Counted from the first letter of the stretch, positions 11,236 to 22,444 are shown. The stretch: DNA of 64,000 nucleotides from Pseudozyma flocculosa PF-1 (GCF_000417875.1 NW_006920875.1:737593-801592); one strand, 5' to 3'. Translations and numbers: made by a program. Notes: generated from the sequence alone by a model not told the origin.

Positions 11236-12512
11236 ATGAGCACGCAGGCTTCTTCGTCTTCGCTCAGGCTCGACGCCAGTGGCCCGAAAGATGCGCCTTC
11301 TCCGAACCGCCGTCGAAGAGCGCGACCATCGTCGCCCATCCTCGAGGAGCCGGAAGCGGAAGAGGTGCAAGACGCCCAGCGGCGGCGCGACGAGCGTCCA
11401 GGTCGATCCGCCGCTTCGGCTTCCCGCGGCACCGTCGACTCGCAGCAGCATCATACCGAGCCGAAATCGGCCGCTGCCGCTACGACGGCGGAATTGTCGT
11501 CATCGCAGCCGAGCGAGGCGGCTGATCCGGCTCGCAAGAGGGCGAGGAGGGAGGACCCCGATGCGAAGACGAGGGGGGCGAGGATGTTTGGACTGCTCAA
11601 CTCGACGCTGACCAAGTTCAAGACAGATGCCGAGAGGCAAAAGACGGGAACTGCTGTGAGTCGATCGCTGTGTTGTCGCCCGTGTTGTCGCTTAGTGACA
11701 CCGGGCTCGCTCGGGCCGCCGTGTTCGGGCCGCTGATCATCTTCATCGACTTGTACACCTTTCCCCGCTTTGCCCTGCCACCTTGCTGCCCCTCCGCTTC
11801 TCTGCTGCGACAGGCGCAACGTCGAGCGTCGCTGGAAGCACGGCTGCAGGAGAAGCTGCGGCGCGAGTCGCACGAGATCACGGTCAAGCAACGGCTCGAG
11901 ACGGAGCTGCGGGCGTACGTGGGCGAGGCCAAGAGGCTGGCCGAGACGATTGCGCTGCGCGAAGCCGAGCACCGGACGCGGCGCGCGCAAAAGAGGAGGA
12001 TGGCCTCGTTCCTCTGGACGCCCGGTCTCGTCGAGTCCGACGTGCCACGCTACCGCCGGCGCGGATCCGTCTCCTCCTCCTCGGCCGCCGCAGCCGCCGC
12101 CGTTGCTTCTGTCGGGCCAGCCAGGAGGGATCGCGGGGCCAAGCAGCAAGACGAGGGTGCGCCGGATCGCATCGCCCCGCACATTCCGTCGACGCTGCCT
12201 CCGATCTCGCGTTCGGCGAACCAGGGGGGCGACTACCCGCTCTACTTTCTCCCCTACAAGCTGCTGCCGTCGCAGGACGACGTGCTCGACGAGCAGGAGG
12301 AAAAGGTCGACGACGAGATCGACAAGGCCGACGATGCGTGGGATCGCGAGCGCGACCGGCTCGAAGACAGGCTCCGCGCCGTCAAAGACAAGATGGCGCG
12401 CAAAAGGAAAGAGATTTTCGACGAGGCGAGTCCCGAGGGCGGAGAGAAGAAGGAAGATGGAGCAAGGCGGGCTGAAGAGGGCGTTGGTGAGGACATGGAC
12501 GTCGACGGCTAG
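11236..12512 (+). CDS. pinin/SDK/MemA-domain protein
   Basis: Likely nuclear RNA-processing factor of the pinin family; pinin is linked to splicing and the exon junction complex in animals. Two exons, 11236-11655 and 11814-12512, giving 372 residues. The N-terminal third is disordered and Ser/Ala-rich with basic patches (RRRARPSSP). The conserved pinin-type core begins near residue 118 with GARMFGLLNSTLTKF. After the phase-0 intron it runs into a long charged coiled coil (LEARLQEKLRRESHEI ... LRAYVGEAKRLAETIALREAEHRTRR). FLWTPG and LYFLPYKLLPSQ follow, as in fungal homologues, and the protein ends with a second charged helix and an acidic tail MDVDG. The start MSTQASSSS is the last ATG before the conserved region, and upstream frames look non-coding. 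The gene lies on the opposite strand amid the DUF7918-like relics, with no obvious functional link. Confidence 0.85.
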
Positions 12513-12649
12513 CCGGGCTGAGTAGACGGCGAGTGCCCTTCGATCGGGCGGAGAGATGGGCTGGATTGATGGGGCAGACAAAGTCGTTGGGGCGCCTATG
12601 AGATGGAGAGAAGGGCTCCCCTCGAAGCACCGTCTTCTGCTGTCTCAAG

Positions 12650-12990
12650 CGACGTCGGTCATTCACCATCAGCGGCAGCGACGCCAGCCGACTTCGGACA
12701 GGCTTCGAGAGCACCGCCATCGTCGGGGGCGTCTTCCCGCCTTCGACAGACGCTCGACGTAGGCCTGACAGCCCTGGAACCGATACGTCCACAAACTGCC
12801 ACCCTCGAGCGAGTGGTTCGATCCAGACGTCGAACTTGGCTCGTTAGGTCGACCGTGACAACGAAAGCGGACCCTCCGGCTCGGCGTTGGTCAAACTCGA
12901 CGTGGTGCTCCTCGAGCTCCTCGTCTTCGCCGTTCTTCTTGACGAGCATGTCTCCGGCTTGGAATCCTCTGATCTTCTTCGCGTCTCTTC
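12650..12990 (-). pseudogene. possible exon-1 fragment of the DUF7918-like family
   Basis: A minus-strand frame from about 12990 reads GFQAGDMLVKKNGEDEELEE then FDQRRAGGSAFVVTV, resembling the first exon of the two intact paralogues (LTKNGKETLEESLVTENEEQ ... CAFARICSV). After about 12860 the similarity seems to continue in a different frame (KFDVWIEP ... GWQFVDVSV), implying a frameshift. No downstream exons are visible before the pinin gene. This may be a dead fourth copy truncated near the end of the opposite-strand pinin gene, or a chance resemblance of acidic sequence. Confidence 0.25.
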
Positions 12991-13053
12991 GATGTGCGTG
13001 CGTGCGTGCGAGCGGTGCGGGCGGAGTATAGTGTCACAGTCCTGGTTGGTGCC

Positions 13054-15366
13054 TTACGGCAGAGGCGGCGAGCGCAGCGGCGCCAGACCCGTCGGCGAGC
13101 GAAGCTGCTGTGGCTGTGGAGCCGCGCCCCTCTCGTGGCCACCACCAGCGCCACCACCACCACCACCGGCGGCGGTACCGTCCGCCTGGGTCAACCTGGC
13201 CTGATGACCGCCGATGAGGAGATGCCTGCTCACCGCAGCGAGGGCGCCAAACGCCCCCGTCTCGAGACCACCCACGACGCCGACAAACGAGCCGCGATTG
13301 CCCGGTCCCAGCATCGGCCTCGTCACGCTGCTGCCACCACCGCCGGCCTGCTGGGGCGGTACACCGCTGCTCTCGCCCGTTGTCGCCTTTCGCAGCTTCT
13401 CTGCCACCGCCAGCGCCTCTTCGTACGCCTCGCGCGTAATCTCCGAGAGCGGCGCCGTCTTGAGCTCGCCCAGCAGCGAGGTGCCGACAAACGGAAGCAG
13501 ATTGGCCGCGAAGGCAGGTGCCGTGCCGCCCTGCGGCCTGCCGGTATCTGGCGATATCCGAGGCCAAGGATCGTTGAGGACGGCGATGCGTTGGTATAGC
13601 AGTCCCGCGTCGTTGTGGGCTGCCGTGGCGGTTTCCTGCTGTTCTGCGGCAGCCTCGACGCCGCTGTTGCTCCGCGGCGATGGTACGACCCCAGCGCCGG
13701 CGCCACGACGATGGCGGTGGAGCCTCTCGTACGTCCTGCTCGTCTCGTGCTGCTTGAGGGCGGCTTCCAGCTGGACGCGGAAGCGGTTGACCATGCCGGG
13801 CATCATGGCGGTGCCGCCAATGACGAGGATCGACTCGCACATTGTCTTGCGCAGGTCGATGGGCAGGCGGCGAATGACGTCGACGGTCAGCTCGACGATG
13901 CTCGGGCCCGCCTCCTCGTCCTCGTCGTCGGCCGACTCGAAAAGCACCTCGGCGGCACGATCGCGGATCCAGCCCGGGATGATGAGGCTGCCGCCGGGAG
14001 CAAGCGAGGGGTCAGCTGTGTGGAAGCTTGAGGACGACGCCGGCGATGCGGATGGGCCTGAGGCAGGGCGCGGTGGCAGAGCCACGGCGATCGGCGTGGC
14101 CTTGGTAGATCGCCGGTAGGCAGCCTTGAGTGCCCGCATCTTGGGCTCGTCGTCGGACTCGTCGTACAGCTTCAAATCACGGTAGAGACGGTTGAGCGAG
14201 GGTGTGGTCGAGGCCGTGGTCGCTGTCGCCGCCGCTGCCGCTGCCGCTGCCGCTGCCGCCGACGCTGCTCCTTCCGCAGACCCATCCACATCTGCAAAGG
14301 GGTTGGTTGAAGACTGCGTGGCGGAGCTGGAAGCCGGAAGTCCTCCGATAGCAGCGTCTGCAGCGGATTGCGCCGACGAAGGAGCCGCCATTGACGCTTC
14401 AGAATCCCCTGCCGCAGTTCCCTTCTGTGTCTGACTGATGCGGTCCAGATCCGCGTCGTATGGCCCGACAATGAGCGCCTTTGCCTTGATGTGTTCGAGC
14501 AGGTCGTCGGTAAGGAGTGCACGTGGGACGTCTGCGGCCTTTTGCCGCGATGCCGCTGTCGGGGCGGCAGTGTGTGCGGGCAGAAACTTGGCGTGGTGGA
14601 GCAGGAGACCACGCAGGCGGCGATTGAGCGCGCGTCCAGCCCTGGTCGTGGAGCGGAGGGAGGACGACATCGGCCTGCCGTAGTAGATGGGCATGACGGA
14701 CGTCTCGAGGTATCCGCACTCGATGACGAGGCCGGTGGTGCTGCCGGCAGCGACGAGAGCCATGAGGTGCGAAGGGACGAAGGAGACCGAGGGTACCTGG
14801 AGGTTGGAGAGGAGCACCTTGCAGAGGAGCTGCTTGACGATGGCGGGCATGGAGGCGTTTTCGATGACGAGGACGTTGCGCTGCTTTGGCTCGACCATGA
14901 GGTGGTGGAAGAAGGCGGTGCGGACGAGGTGGGTGAGGCGGGCGACGAGGAGGGCGTGTGCGTGCTTGCGCAGCTGCTCGCTCTGGGCCATTTCCACGTC
15001 CTGGTCCCACAGGGCGTCGGTTTCGGCGAGTGCGGTGCGCGACGTCGAGGGCAGCGAGAGGGGCACCGAGTCGACGATGGCGCGCGGCTTTTCCTCGCCG
15101 CTGAAGCCAAACTTGGAGACGCGCGAGCCAATGTCGAGCACGATGCGGTCCTCTGTGCCAAACAGCGAGTGACGCTTGACGGCGGCCGACGATGACCCGG
15201 ATGCGCCCGCACCGCTGCCGCTGGCCGGATGGAGCGGCGGTCGGCTGCTGCCCGAAGACGCCTTCCGGAGGGACCGATCGTGGTTCGGATGGGTGCCGCG
15301 CTGGTGCGATCCGCCCGACAGGAGCGTCGGTAGATCCGAAGACGAAGCCGCCGCTGTCGATGCCAT
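13054..15366 (-). CDS. ARP10: actin-related protein Arp10 (dynactin pointed-end complex)
   Basis: Actin-fold subunit expected in the dynactin pointed-end complex, which helps dynein-dependent nuclear and vesicle movement. A single exon encodes 770 residues from the ATG at 15366 (MASTAAASSS). Actin-like landmarks are RIVLDIGSRVSKFGFSGE (residues about 72-89), LVIENASMPAIVKQLLCKVL, TTGLVIECGYLETSVMPIYYG and the C-terminal SILVIGGTAMMPGMVNRF. The protein is about twice the length of actin. The extra length comes from a disordered N-terminal 70 residues, an Ala-rich insertion (about residues 365-400) and a Gly-rich tail. The strongly divergent nucleotide-binding loop and overall layout favour Arp10/ACTR10 over conventional actin. 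The frame stays open upstream to 15723, but that part is translated GGCT repeat and promoter, so the internal ATG is preferred. Confidence 0.82.
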   Translation of the reverse strand: MASTAAASSSDLPTLLSGGSHQRGTHPNHDRSLRKASSGSSRPPLHPASGSGAGASGSSSAAVKRHSLFGTEDRIVLDIGSRVSKFGFSGEEKPRAIVDSVPLSLPSTSRTALAETDALWDQDVEMAQSEQLRKHAHALLVARLTHLVRTAFFHHLMVEPKQRNVLVIENASMPAIVKQLLCKVLLSNLQVPSVSFVPSHLMALVAAGSTTGLVIECGYLETSVMPIYYGRPMSSSLRSTTRAGRALNRRLRGLLLHHAKFLPAHTAAPTAASRQKAADVPRALLTDDLLEHIKAKALIVGPYDADLDRISQTQKGTAAGDSEASMAAPSSAQSAADAAIGGLPASSSATQSSTNPFADVDGSAEGAASAAAAAAAAAAATATTASTTPSLNRLYRDLKLYDESDDEPKMRALKAAYRRSTKATPIAVALPPRPASGPSASPASSSSFHTADPSLAPGGSLIIPGWIRDRAAEVLFESADDEDEEAGPSIVELTVDVIRRLPIDLRKTMCESILVIGGTAMMPGMVNRFRVQLEAALKQHETSRTYERLHRHRRGAGAGVVPSPRSNSGVEAAAEQQETATAAHNDAGLLYQRIAVLNDPWPRISPDTGRPQGGTAPAFAANLLPFVGTSLLGELKTAPLSEITREAYEEALAVAEKLRKATTGESSGVPPQQAGGGGSSVTRPMLGPGNRGSFVGVVGGLETGAFGALAAVSRHLLIGGHQARLTQADGTAAGGGGGGAGGGHERGAAPQPQQLRSPTGLAPLRSPPLP

Positions 15367-15835
15367 CGTCGAGGTGCCGAGCAAAGGTGAGGAGGGGGAG
15401 GAGGCGCGGCGCGGAAGGAAAGCGAAGGATGATGGTGGAGCGTCCCAGACCAACACCCTGCCTCTGCCTCTGGCTGGCTGGCTGGCTGGCTGGCTGCAGC
15501 TTTGGCAGACCCACAGGCACGCGGGCGGGCCAACCAAACCAGCCCGACCAACAACTGGCTCTTGGGGGCTGCTCCGCCGGAGTCTGGTTGCCCTAACCCC
15601 GTCTCCCGAGCTCTTGGCGAGGGCCCGGCAGCTTTGTTCGAAGCCGGGCCGGTAGCGGCGCCCATCGGTACCCGGACTGCAGCAATCTTCTGCCCCTCCG
15701 ACCGTCCCGTGTCGCCGGCCCACAGATGCCCTACAAGAAGAGCCTTACCTCTTGCGATCCCTCTCCCCGACCACCACCACCAACACCATCACAACCAGGC
15801 ATATACACCCCACTGTCCCTCACCGCTTCGCCAAA
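15367..15835. promoter_or_regulatory. divergent promoter region of ARP10 and the MDR reductase
   Basis: A 469-bp gap separates the two divergent start codons. It contains a (TGGC)6 tract at 15471-15494 and, close to the plus-strand ATG, CA-rich sequence (accaccacc ... caccatcac) typical of fungal 5' leaders. No specific factor-binding site was identified. Confidence 0.5.
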
Positions 15836-17273
15836 ATGTCGTTCTCCATCCCCGCATCGCAGAGCAAGATCGTCCTCCGCCAGCGCCCAGAGGCCCGCGT
15901 CATCTCGACCCTTGGCCAAGGCGACTCGACGTTCGAGTACGTCACCGAGAAGCTCCCCTCGGTCGCAGAGGTCAAGGACGGCCATGTCCTCATCCGCGTC
16001 GAGCATGTCTGTGAGTGGTCAAGGCGGCGTTGGCACTGGAAGCAGCATCCTCGATAGCATCCCTGACCTGATCCGTCGTCATCTTGCGCTTCTACTCGTC
16101 TCCTTCTCTCTCGCCGCCGACCGCCAGCGCTGGACCCGGCCATGCGTGGCTGGCTGCGCGACGCCCGCTCCTACATCCCCCCCGTCCAGATCGGCGAGGT
16201 GATGCGCGCCGGCGGTGTCGGCACCGTCGTGGCGTCCAAGTTCCCCGGCCTGCAGCCGGGCGACCAAGTGAGCGGCACGCTCGGATGGCAGGAGTACGCC
16301 CACATTCCGGGCAAGGCGTGCGAGAAGCGCCAGGTGGCGGGCGGATCGACGCTGCTCGACTACCTGGGCCCGCTGGGAAGCAGCGGCCAGACGGCCTACT
16401 GGGGCATCTTTGACGTCGGCGCCATCAAGGCCAACGACGTCGTCGTCGTCACGGGCGCCGCCGGCAGCGTCGGCTCGCTCGTCGTCCAGATGGCCAAGCT
16501 CAAGGGCTGCAAGGTCATCGCCGTCGCCGGCTCCGACGACAAGTGCAAGTGGCTCAAGGAGAGCCTCAAGGCCGACGAAGCCCTCAACTACAAGCACGCC
16601 GACTTCAAGAAGACGTACCGCGAGGTGACGCAGAAGAAGTACGGCTACATCGACGTCGTCTTTGAGAATGTCGGCGGAGAGGTGCTCGACCTCACGCTCC
16701 TCTGCCTCAAGCCGGGCGCCAGGATCGCCCTGTGCGGCGCCATTGCCGGTGAGCAGGCCGGCCGGCCGCGCGGCCCGACGATGCGGCGAACTGTCATGGA
16801 TGCACTGGGTACTCACCTAGGCTCTCATCCTGCCTCTCGACTCGTCCTACTTGCCTGCCCGCAGACTACAACAACCCGAAGCCGACGGGTCTCAAGAACT
16901 ACCAGACGCTCATCGCGATGCGCGCCAAGCTGCAGGGCTTCAGTGAGTGCCAGCCCGCCTTGGTCGCGCCACGGATGTCCGGATCACGCTGCCCTTTCGC
17001 GCCTCTACTCACCTGCTTTTGCCCCCCTGCTCTCGTCGCCCCATCTCCCTCTAATCAGTCGTGTTCGACTACGCAAAGCGGTACCACGAGGCCGAGCGCG
17101 ACATTTCCAAGTGGCTCGCCGACGGCTCGCTGGCGCGCAAGTTCCACGTCATCGGCGACGGCGCCAAGTCGGCAAAGGAGGCGCTCCAGCTGTGCCCGCA
17201 GGCGCTCAACGACCTCTTTGACGGCAAGAATGTGGGCAAGATGGTCGTCAAGGTCGCCGAGCCCCTGCGTTGA
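15836..17273 (+). CDS. medium-chain NADP-dependent oxidoreductase (alkenal/prostaglandin reductase type)
   Basis: Zinc-independent medium-chain reductase, expected to reduce the C=C bond of alpha,beta-unsaturated carbonyls with NADPH in the cytosol. Four exons: 15836-16010, 16128-16748, 16865-16942 and 17059-17273, giving 362 residues, a normal family length. The first intron splits the conserved SLDPAMRGW. The N-terminal substrate domain is followed by the Rossmann dinucleotide motif TGAAGSVGSLVVQMAKLKG (about residues 165-183) and the family's YIDVVFENVGGEVLD and GARIALCGAIA segments. NPKPTGLKNYQTLIAMRAKLQGFIVFDY bridges the last two introns, and the C terminus is GKNVGKMVVKVAEP. No zinc-binding cysteine cluster is present, which separates it from alcohol dehydrogenases. 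The exact substrate cannot be told from sequence. Confidence 0.92.
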
Positions 17274-17739
17274 GCCGTAGACACCCCTAGCCTAGCCCCC
17301 TGGTTCCTCGAATGGAAGATGGAGATCCAACTGCTGCCGAAGGTGTGGAATTGTGTGTGGAAGCGCGCGCATGTGGGTGGATGAGGATGGATGGAGGGAA
17401 GAGAGGCGAGAAGCGACACGGAAAAAGATCCGTCTACGGTACAGGCGAAGCGTGGGACGGCGGCAGACAGACGAGTGAGGGCGACGCACGGGCCCGAGCG
17501 CGCGGCAAGAGAGGGGAGACGAGGCCGGGCTGAAGGCGATCGGGTGGGTCGGATCTTGTCGGGTTGGTCGCTGTGTTGTCGGGCGGGTGTCGGGGTCGAA
17601 AGAAGGTCGCTGCTGATCCGGAGGGGTGCTGGTGGTGGACTGCTCGACTCGCAGACTCGACTCGACCTGTGCTCTCCTCGCTCTCCCTGTCTCCTCGTGC
17701 GGCGTGTTCGTCGCCCTCGTCCGATCTCGACGCATTCCA
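17274..17739. other. convergent intergenic region
   Basis: This 466-bp gap between the stop codons of the MDR reductase (+) and the Q-rich regulator (-) must hold both 3' ends. Nothing else is recognised. Confidence 0.5.
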
Positions 17740-20700
17740 TCACCTGCGACTGGCGACGCTCTCACTCCTCTCCCTGACCCTCGGATCATTCCTCAACTCG
17801 GCGGGGAAGGCAGCCTGGCTCCTCTTGGTCCGGAGGTTGCCCAGGCTTTCCGCCCTCGAGACCGTCCTAGATCGCGAACGGCTCGAGGCCGTCCTGGCCT
17901 TCTTGACGGGGCTGTCACCGCCGCCGCCGCCGACCTCGTCGCGATCGCCACCGCCCGCCACCGTCTCGTCGTCGTCTTCGTCGTCGCTCCGGCTCTCGCT
18001 TCCACTGCTACCGTACCCCTTGAGCGGCACCTTGTACGATCCCGAAGGCGCCACGGCCGAGCACAGCTCGTCGGCATCGTCCATGCCGTAGTTGACGAAG
18101 CTCAGCGAGGAAAAGTTGAAGCTACCGCCTCCTCCCGGCGTCGGCGTCGGGCTCTTGGACTTCCAGCTGCTGCCGCCGCCGCCGCCGCCACCTTTCGACG
18201 AGGACGAGGCGAGGCTGGCGTGGCTCATGGTGCGGAGGCGGCGCGAGGACGAGGCGGCTGAAGGGCTGGGCGAGGCCGCTGTGATGCCGCTCGAAGAGTC
18301 GAGCATCATGCTCCTTGCCTTGCCCAGCGACTTGGTCGACGTCGCCCCCGCCGATGCTACGGGCACCGACGACGACGACGACGACGATCCCGCGCCACCG
18401 CCGATGCCGGCGTTGATGCGCTTGTTGGACGCAATCTTGCGGATCGAAGGCGACTTGCTCGACGTCGACGAAGCATTGCTACCGCCGCCGCCGCCGCCGC
18501 CAGCGGGAGGGGTGGTTGATCCGCGCAGCTGGGGGCTGCTCTTCATCTTGGTAGGCGAGCGCGGCGGACTGAGCGGGGCCGAGAGCTGCGCGGGCTGGTG
18601 CTTGCGGCTCGTGATGGCCGGCATCGACGCCTTGCTCTGCAGCTGCCGCCTTCGCTCCTCGGACTGCTGCCTCTGTTGCTGCTGGAGCAGCAGCAGGGTG
18701 TGCTGTTGCTGCTGCTGCTGCTGCATTGACAGCTGGCTTGACTCGATTCCGGCAGGCGCGGACCGAGGTTCGATCTGCGACATCTGCTGGAAGCTTGGCT
18801 GCTGTTGCTGCTGCTGTCCTTGCGATTGTTGTTGGTGATGGTGGTGATAGTGGTGGGGCTGCGCGTCCGACGAAGGGAAGGACATCGAGCCTTGGTGGTG
18901 GTACTGGGTCAGCAGCGGCCGTTGCGGCACCGGCTGGTGCAGCTCGACGGGTGTCACGCCGACCTCGACCGCCGCTTGCTGCTGCTGCTGTTGTGGCTGT
19001 GACTGCTGCTGATGCGGCTGCGTCTGCATCGTGTATGGCATCTGCAGCTGCATCGGGTTAGCCGCGATCTCCGAGGCAAGGTCGCCGGGAGCCGAATGAG
19101 GCATGGTCCGCTCGAAGACGTCGCTGCCGACTGCTCTTCCGCCAGAGCCCGTCGTTGCTCCGGTGCTGGTCTCAGCCGGCATGCTCGCGTCTTCGCGGGG
19201 AGGCGGGTAGGTCGACGTGTACCCGGCCATGTCCTGCGAGACCTGCTGCGTCATGAACACACCACCGCCGTGCTGCTGGTGGTGGTGTTGCTGCTGCTGC
19301 TGGAGGTACTGCGGCGTAAACATGGACTGATGCTGCTGCTGCTGCTGGTGGTGGTGATACGAGTGCTGCGGGTAGTAGATGGACGGCGGGAAGCTGGTCT
19401 CGATGGCCGACATGGGCATGCCGGGCATGCGTCCACCGACGGCGCTGCCGCCCATCCGATAGTGCTGCTGTGGCATGGCGTACTGGGAGAGGTAAGGGTG
19501 GCCGACCAACCCGTAGCCAGGCTGGCCGGGGCCGGGGTTGAGCGGGTGCTGCGGCGTGATGGGCGTGGGGAGTCCGGTGCTACCCACGCTGAGACGGCGC
19601 GGACCGTTGCCCTCCATGCCGTACAGGAGCGCCGCCTGGACGGCCTTGGCGGCGCGTTCGCTCGCCTCCTGTCCCGCAAACTGCTGGCTGGGCGCCACAA
19701 AGTCCGAGTAGACGCCCAGCCGCGCCGCCTGCTGGGCGACGTGGAGCTGGTGGAGCTGCGCCAGCTTCAGCCGCTGCTCCTCGGTCATCTTTTCCAGGTC
19801 AGCCGCCGTCAGCTCGCTCAACGGGATGTCGAACGCGGGCGTCTGAGCTTCGCCCTGCGACTGGGCCTGGTTCTCCTGGCCCTGGGCGGCGGCCAGCGAC
19901 GATGTCTGACTCTGGGATTGGGCCTGGGCCGTGTCGACGTTGACGGGCGAAGGGGCAGGCATGTGGCCCTCGCGCTGCACAGCCCGACGCTGGAAGAGGG
20001 CCGAGGGCTGGCTGCCGCTTCCCGGCTGAGCGCCGCCTCCGGACGCCGTGGCAAGGCTGATGCTGATGGTTGGGTTCTGGGTGCCGGCGCACATCGAGCC
20101 AGAGGTGCCGAGCAGGTCGGCCGCGGTGGTAAAGCGGGACGCCGGTCTGGCGGCCGCTGTTCCGCTCTCGTTCGAGAAGCGTGGGCCGGCCAGGAACGAC
20201 GCGGGCTCTAGCATCTCGTCGTCGTCGCGCTGAAGCTGCGGTGCCGAGCTGCACTGCCGAAGCATGCGGGGCGGCGCCAGCAGCGGCGACGAGGCCGAGA
20301 CGGCGTGGACCGCGGCCATGGGCTGCATCGTGCTCGCCGGCGGCGACGGGCTGTTTACCGCGACCAGTCCGAGGCCCGCGCCCGGCGAGCCATAGCTCTC
20401 CTGCAGCGCATCGACGCTGATCATGCTGTTGAGCTTGGCCGAACGCCGCAGCGAGCGGGACGGCAGCCGACCCTGCGCACACCACACGCCGTCGGGCGAG
20501 TCGGCGTCCGAGTCCAGCGCGCCATGGTGGAAGTCGCTCGGGCCGTTGTTCCAGCCAGGCAGGTTGAGCGTGCCGTGGCAGCCAGCGCCGACGCCAACGC
20601 CACCACCGTAGCTGCTTCCCGCGCTCGAGGCGTTGTCGTGGAAGAAGTCGTCGACGTGCAGGTTGGCGATGAGTGTGCTGGCCTTGAACTCTGGTCGGGC

Positions 20701-21199
20701 GCGGAAAAAATGGAACGCAAAGAGGTGGAAGGGTCATCTTTGGTCAGCCTCTCGGTCCTTCGCCACGTCAGGATTAAGCCACAAAGCGGTCGCACTCACC
20801 GAGATCGGCGTCGCCCCAGCCCTTTGCGAAGCCATCATCCGCGCCGCCACCACCACCAGCACTTTCTAGGATGGCGTTCCATCGCACAGCGGGCGAGACA
20901 ACGTCGTCCATGAGACCGATAGAGTCGCCTCCGCCGAGCTCGTCGTGGACGATGAATGTGTCGATGTCACAGGGCCCCGTCGGGGTGGCCGGCATGCGAT
21001 CGGGCATGGCCGCTGCGTCGCTCGTCGAGAGCCAATCGTTGATGGCATCCTCCTTGAGCGTGGCGTGGGAAGCGTGCCGGCTGCCCAGGCCGCCGTTCCG
21101 GCTCCCGCTGCCGCTGAGAGACCCGAAGCTGTTGCTGCTGCGTTGCCTGCCGCCGCCACCGCCGGAGTGGACGAGGTGGGATGGTATGCTTGATGCCAT
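17740..21199 (-). CDS. large Gln/His-rich putative nuclear regulator
   Basis: Function not known. Two exons, 21199-20800 and 20690-17740 (phase-1 intron, joined as GDADLEFKASTL), giving 1116 residues. Most of the protein is low-complexity: long Gln and His-Gln runs in the middle, then Ser/Gly/Pro-rich sequence. Conserved-looking islands are the N-terminal KEDAINDWLSTSD and CDIDTFIVHDELGG, the acidic helix LTAADLEKMTEEQRLKLAQL, and the C-terminal FNFSSLSFVNYGMDDADELC followed by VAPSGSYKVPLKGYG. After that come acidic and basic nuclear-type segments (SPVKKARTASSRSRSRT). The FVN(F/Y)..D...L...VAPSGS pattern reminds me of a conserved C-terminal motif in fungal developmental regulators such as WetA-like proteins; this is recollection, not a search. 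The composition suggests a transcriptional or RNA-linked regulator with prion-like disorder. Confidence 0.8.
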
Positions 21200-22387
21200 C
21201 GCCTCGCAAGGGGTAAATGGGGTAATGGGAAACGAGACGAAGAAGCCGAATCGGAGTCGAGAAAGATCGAGTCGAGAGATACAGATATGCGATGACCGTC
21301 GAGGTCAAAGACGCCGTCGTTGGTCGATGGCACAGATCCCCTTACTCCCGATCCTTGGCAGGAGTCCTGCCGGTCTGCGGATGCTCGCGGAGAAGGGGGC
21401 CTGAGGTCACTAACGCAACCGTCGAATCGAGGCGGAGTGCCGGCCAGGATCGAAGCTCGGCTGTTGTTGAGCGATCTGGGCGGGTCGTGGACCTATCGAT
21501 TCGAGGCGAGGACAAGTCCAAGCAAGGCTGCTGCCGATGCTGAGATGTACAAGGATGCCGAAGGAGAGAGCGCCGAGTCGATGAAGTGTCCGGTCGAAGG
21601 TCGAAGATACCGAGAAGCTTGTCGGTGAAGGGAAACGAGAGTAGTAGTGGATGGTCCGTCGAGGTCGAGAGAGCGCAGAGGGGCCCAGCACCTGCTGCTG
21701 CTGCTGCTGCTGCTGATGGTTGTCGAGTTGCCGGTGTCGATCGAGAGAAGGGAGCGTGTGATGCGCGGGTCGAAGAGTCCAGTGCCGAGAGAAGAGAGCG
21801 TGTGGCCTGCCTGTGAGCAGGGCGAGCGAGAGGCTGCGTATGTGCAAGAGGAAGCGGGTCGAAGGGAACGTATGGGCAGGGAGGGATGGAAAGAGTGTAG
21901 GGGGCGTTGGGAAGGAAGGGATGGGGAAGAAAAGGGATGGTCAAGACGATCAGACTGGCAAGCAGTGATGGTGGTGGAGAGGATAGCGAGGAGGTGGTGA
22001 GGGGAGGGTCAGCAAGAGGAGAAACAGGCAGGGAACTCGGCGCAGCAGGACGGCTGTTCGGTCGGGCTGAGGAGAGGAAAGCAGAGGGCACCAGGCCGTG
22101 TGAGCGAGATCGTCAGCGCAGCGCAGCCTGGGGGCGTCCGGCGGGCCGAAGCATCGTCTAGCATCCGACGGACGACGGCATGGCGCTCCGACTGGCGTCG
22201 CAAGCGTGGGCGATGAGTCGAGGCCCTGCTGCAAGCCTGGCTGCAAGTGGAGCGCCTCATGCTGTCGATGGCCGGGCCACGATGGTTGCGCCGTAAGCGA
22301 GCGATACGGAGGGCCCGAGGCCGATGATGATGTCTCTGGCCGTGGCGTGGCGCCTTGGTGGGCTGCAGAATGTCTGAGCCACCGGGG

Positions 22388-22444
22388 CGGGCAGAGGGGC
22401 AGAGCGGCAGAGGGGCAGAGGGGCAGAGGGGCAGAGGGGCAGGC
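22388..22444. repeat. GGGGCAGA-type tandem repeat
   Basis: About six units of an 8-9-bp GGGGCAGA(G) motif with one variant unit (gagcggcag). It lies in the intergenic region between the Q-rich regulator and the SDR gene. Confidence 0.85.
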
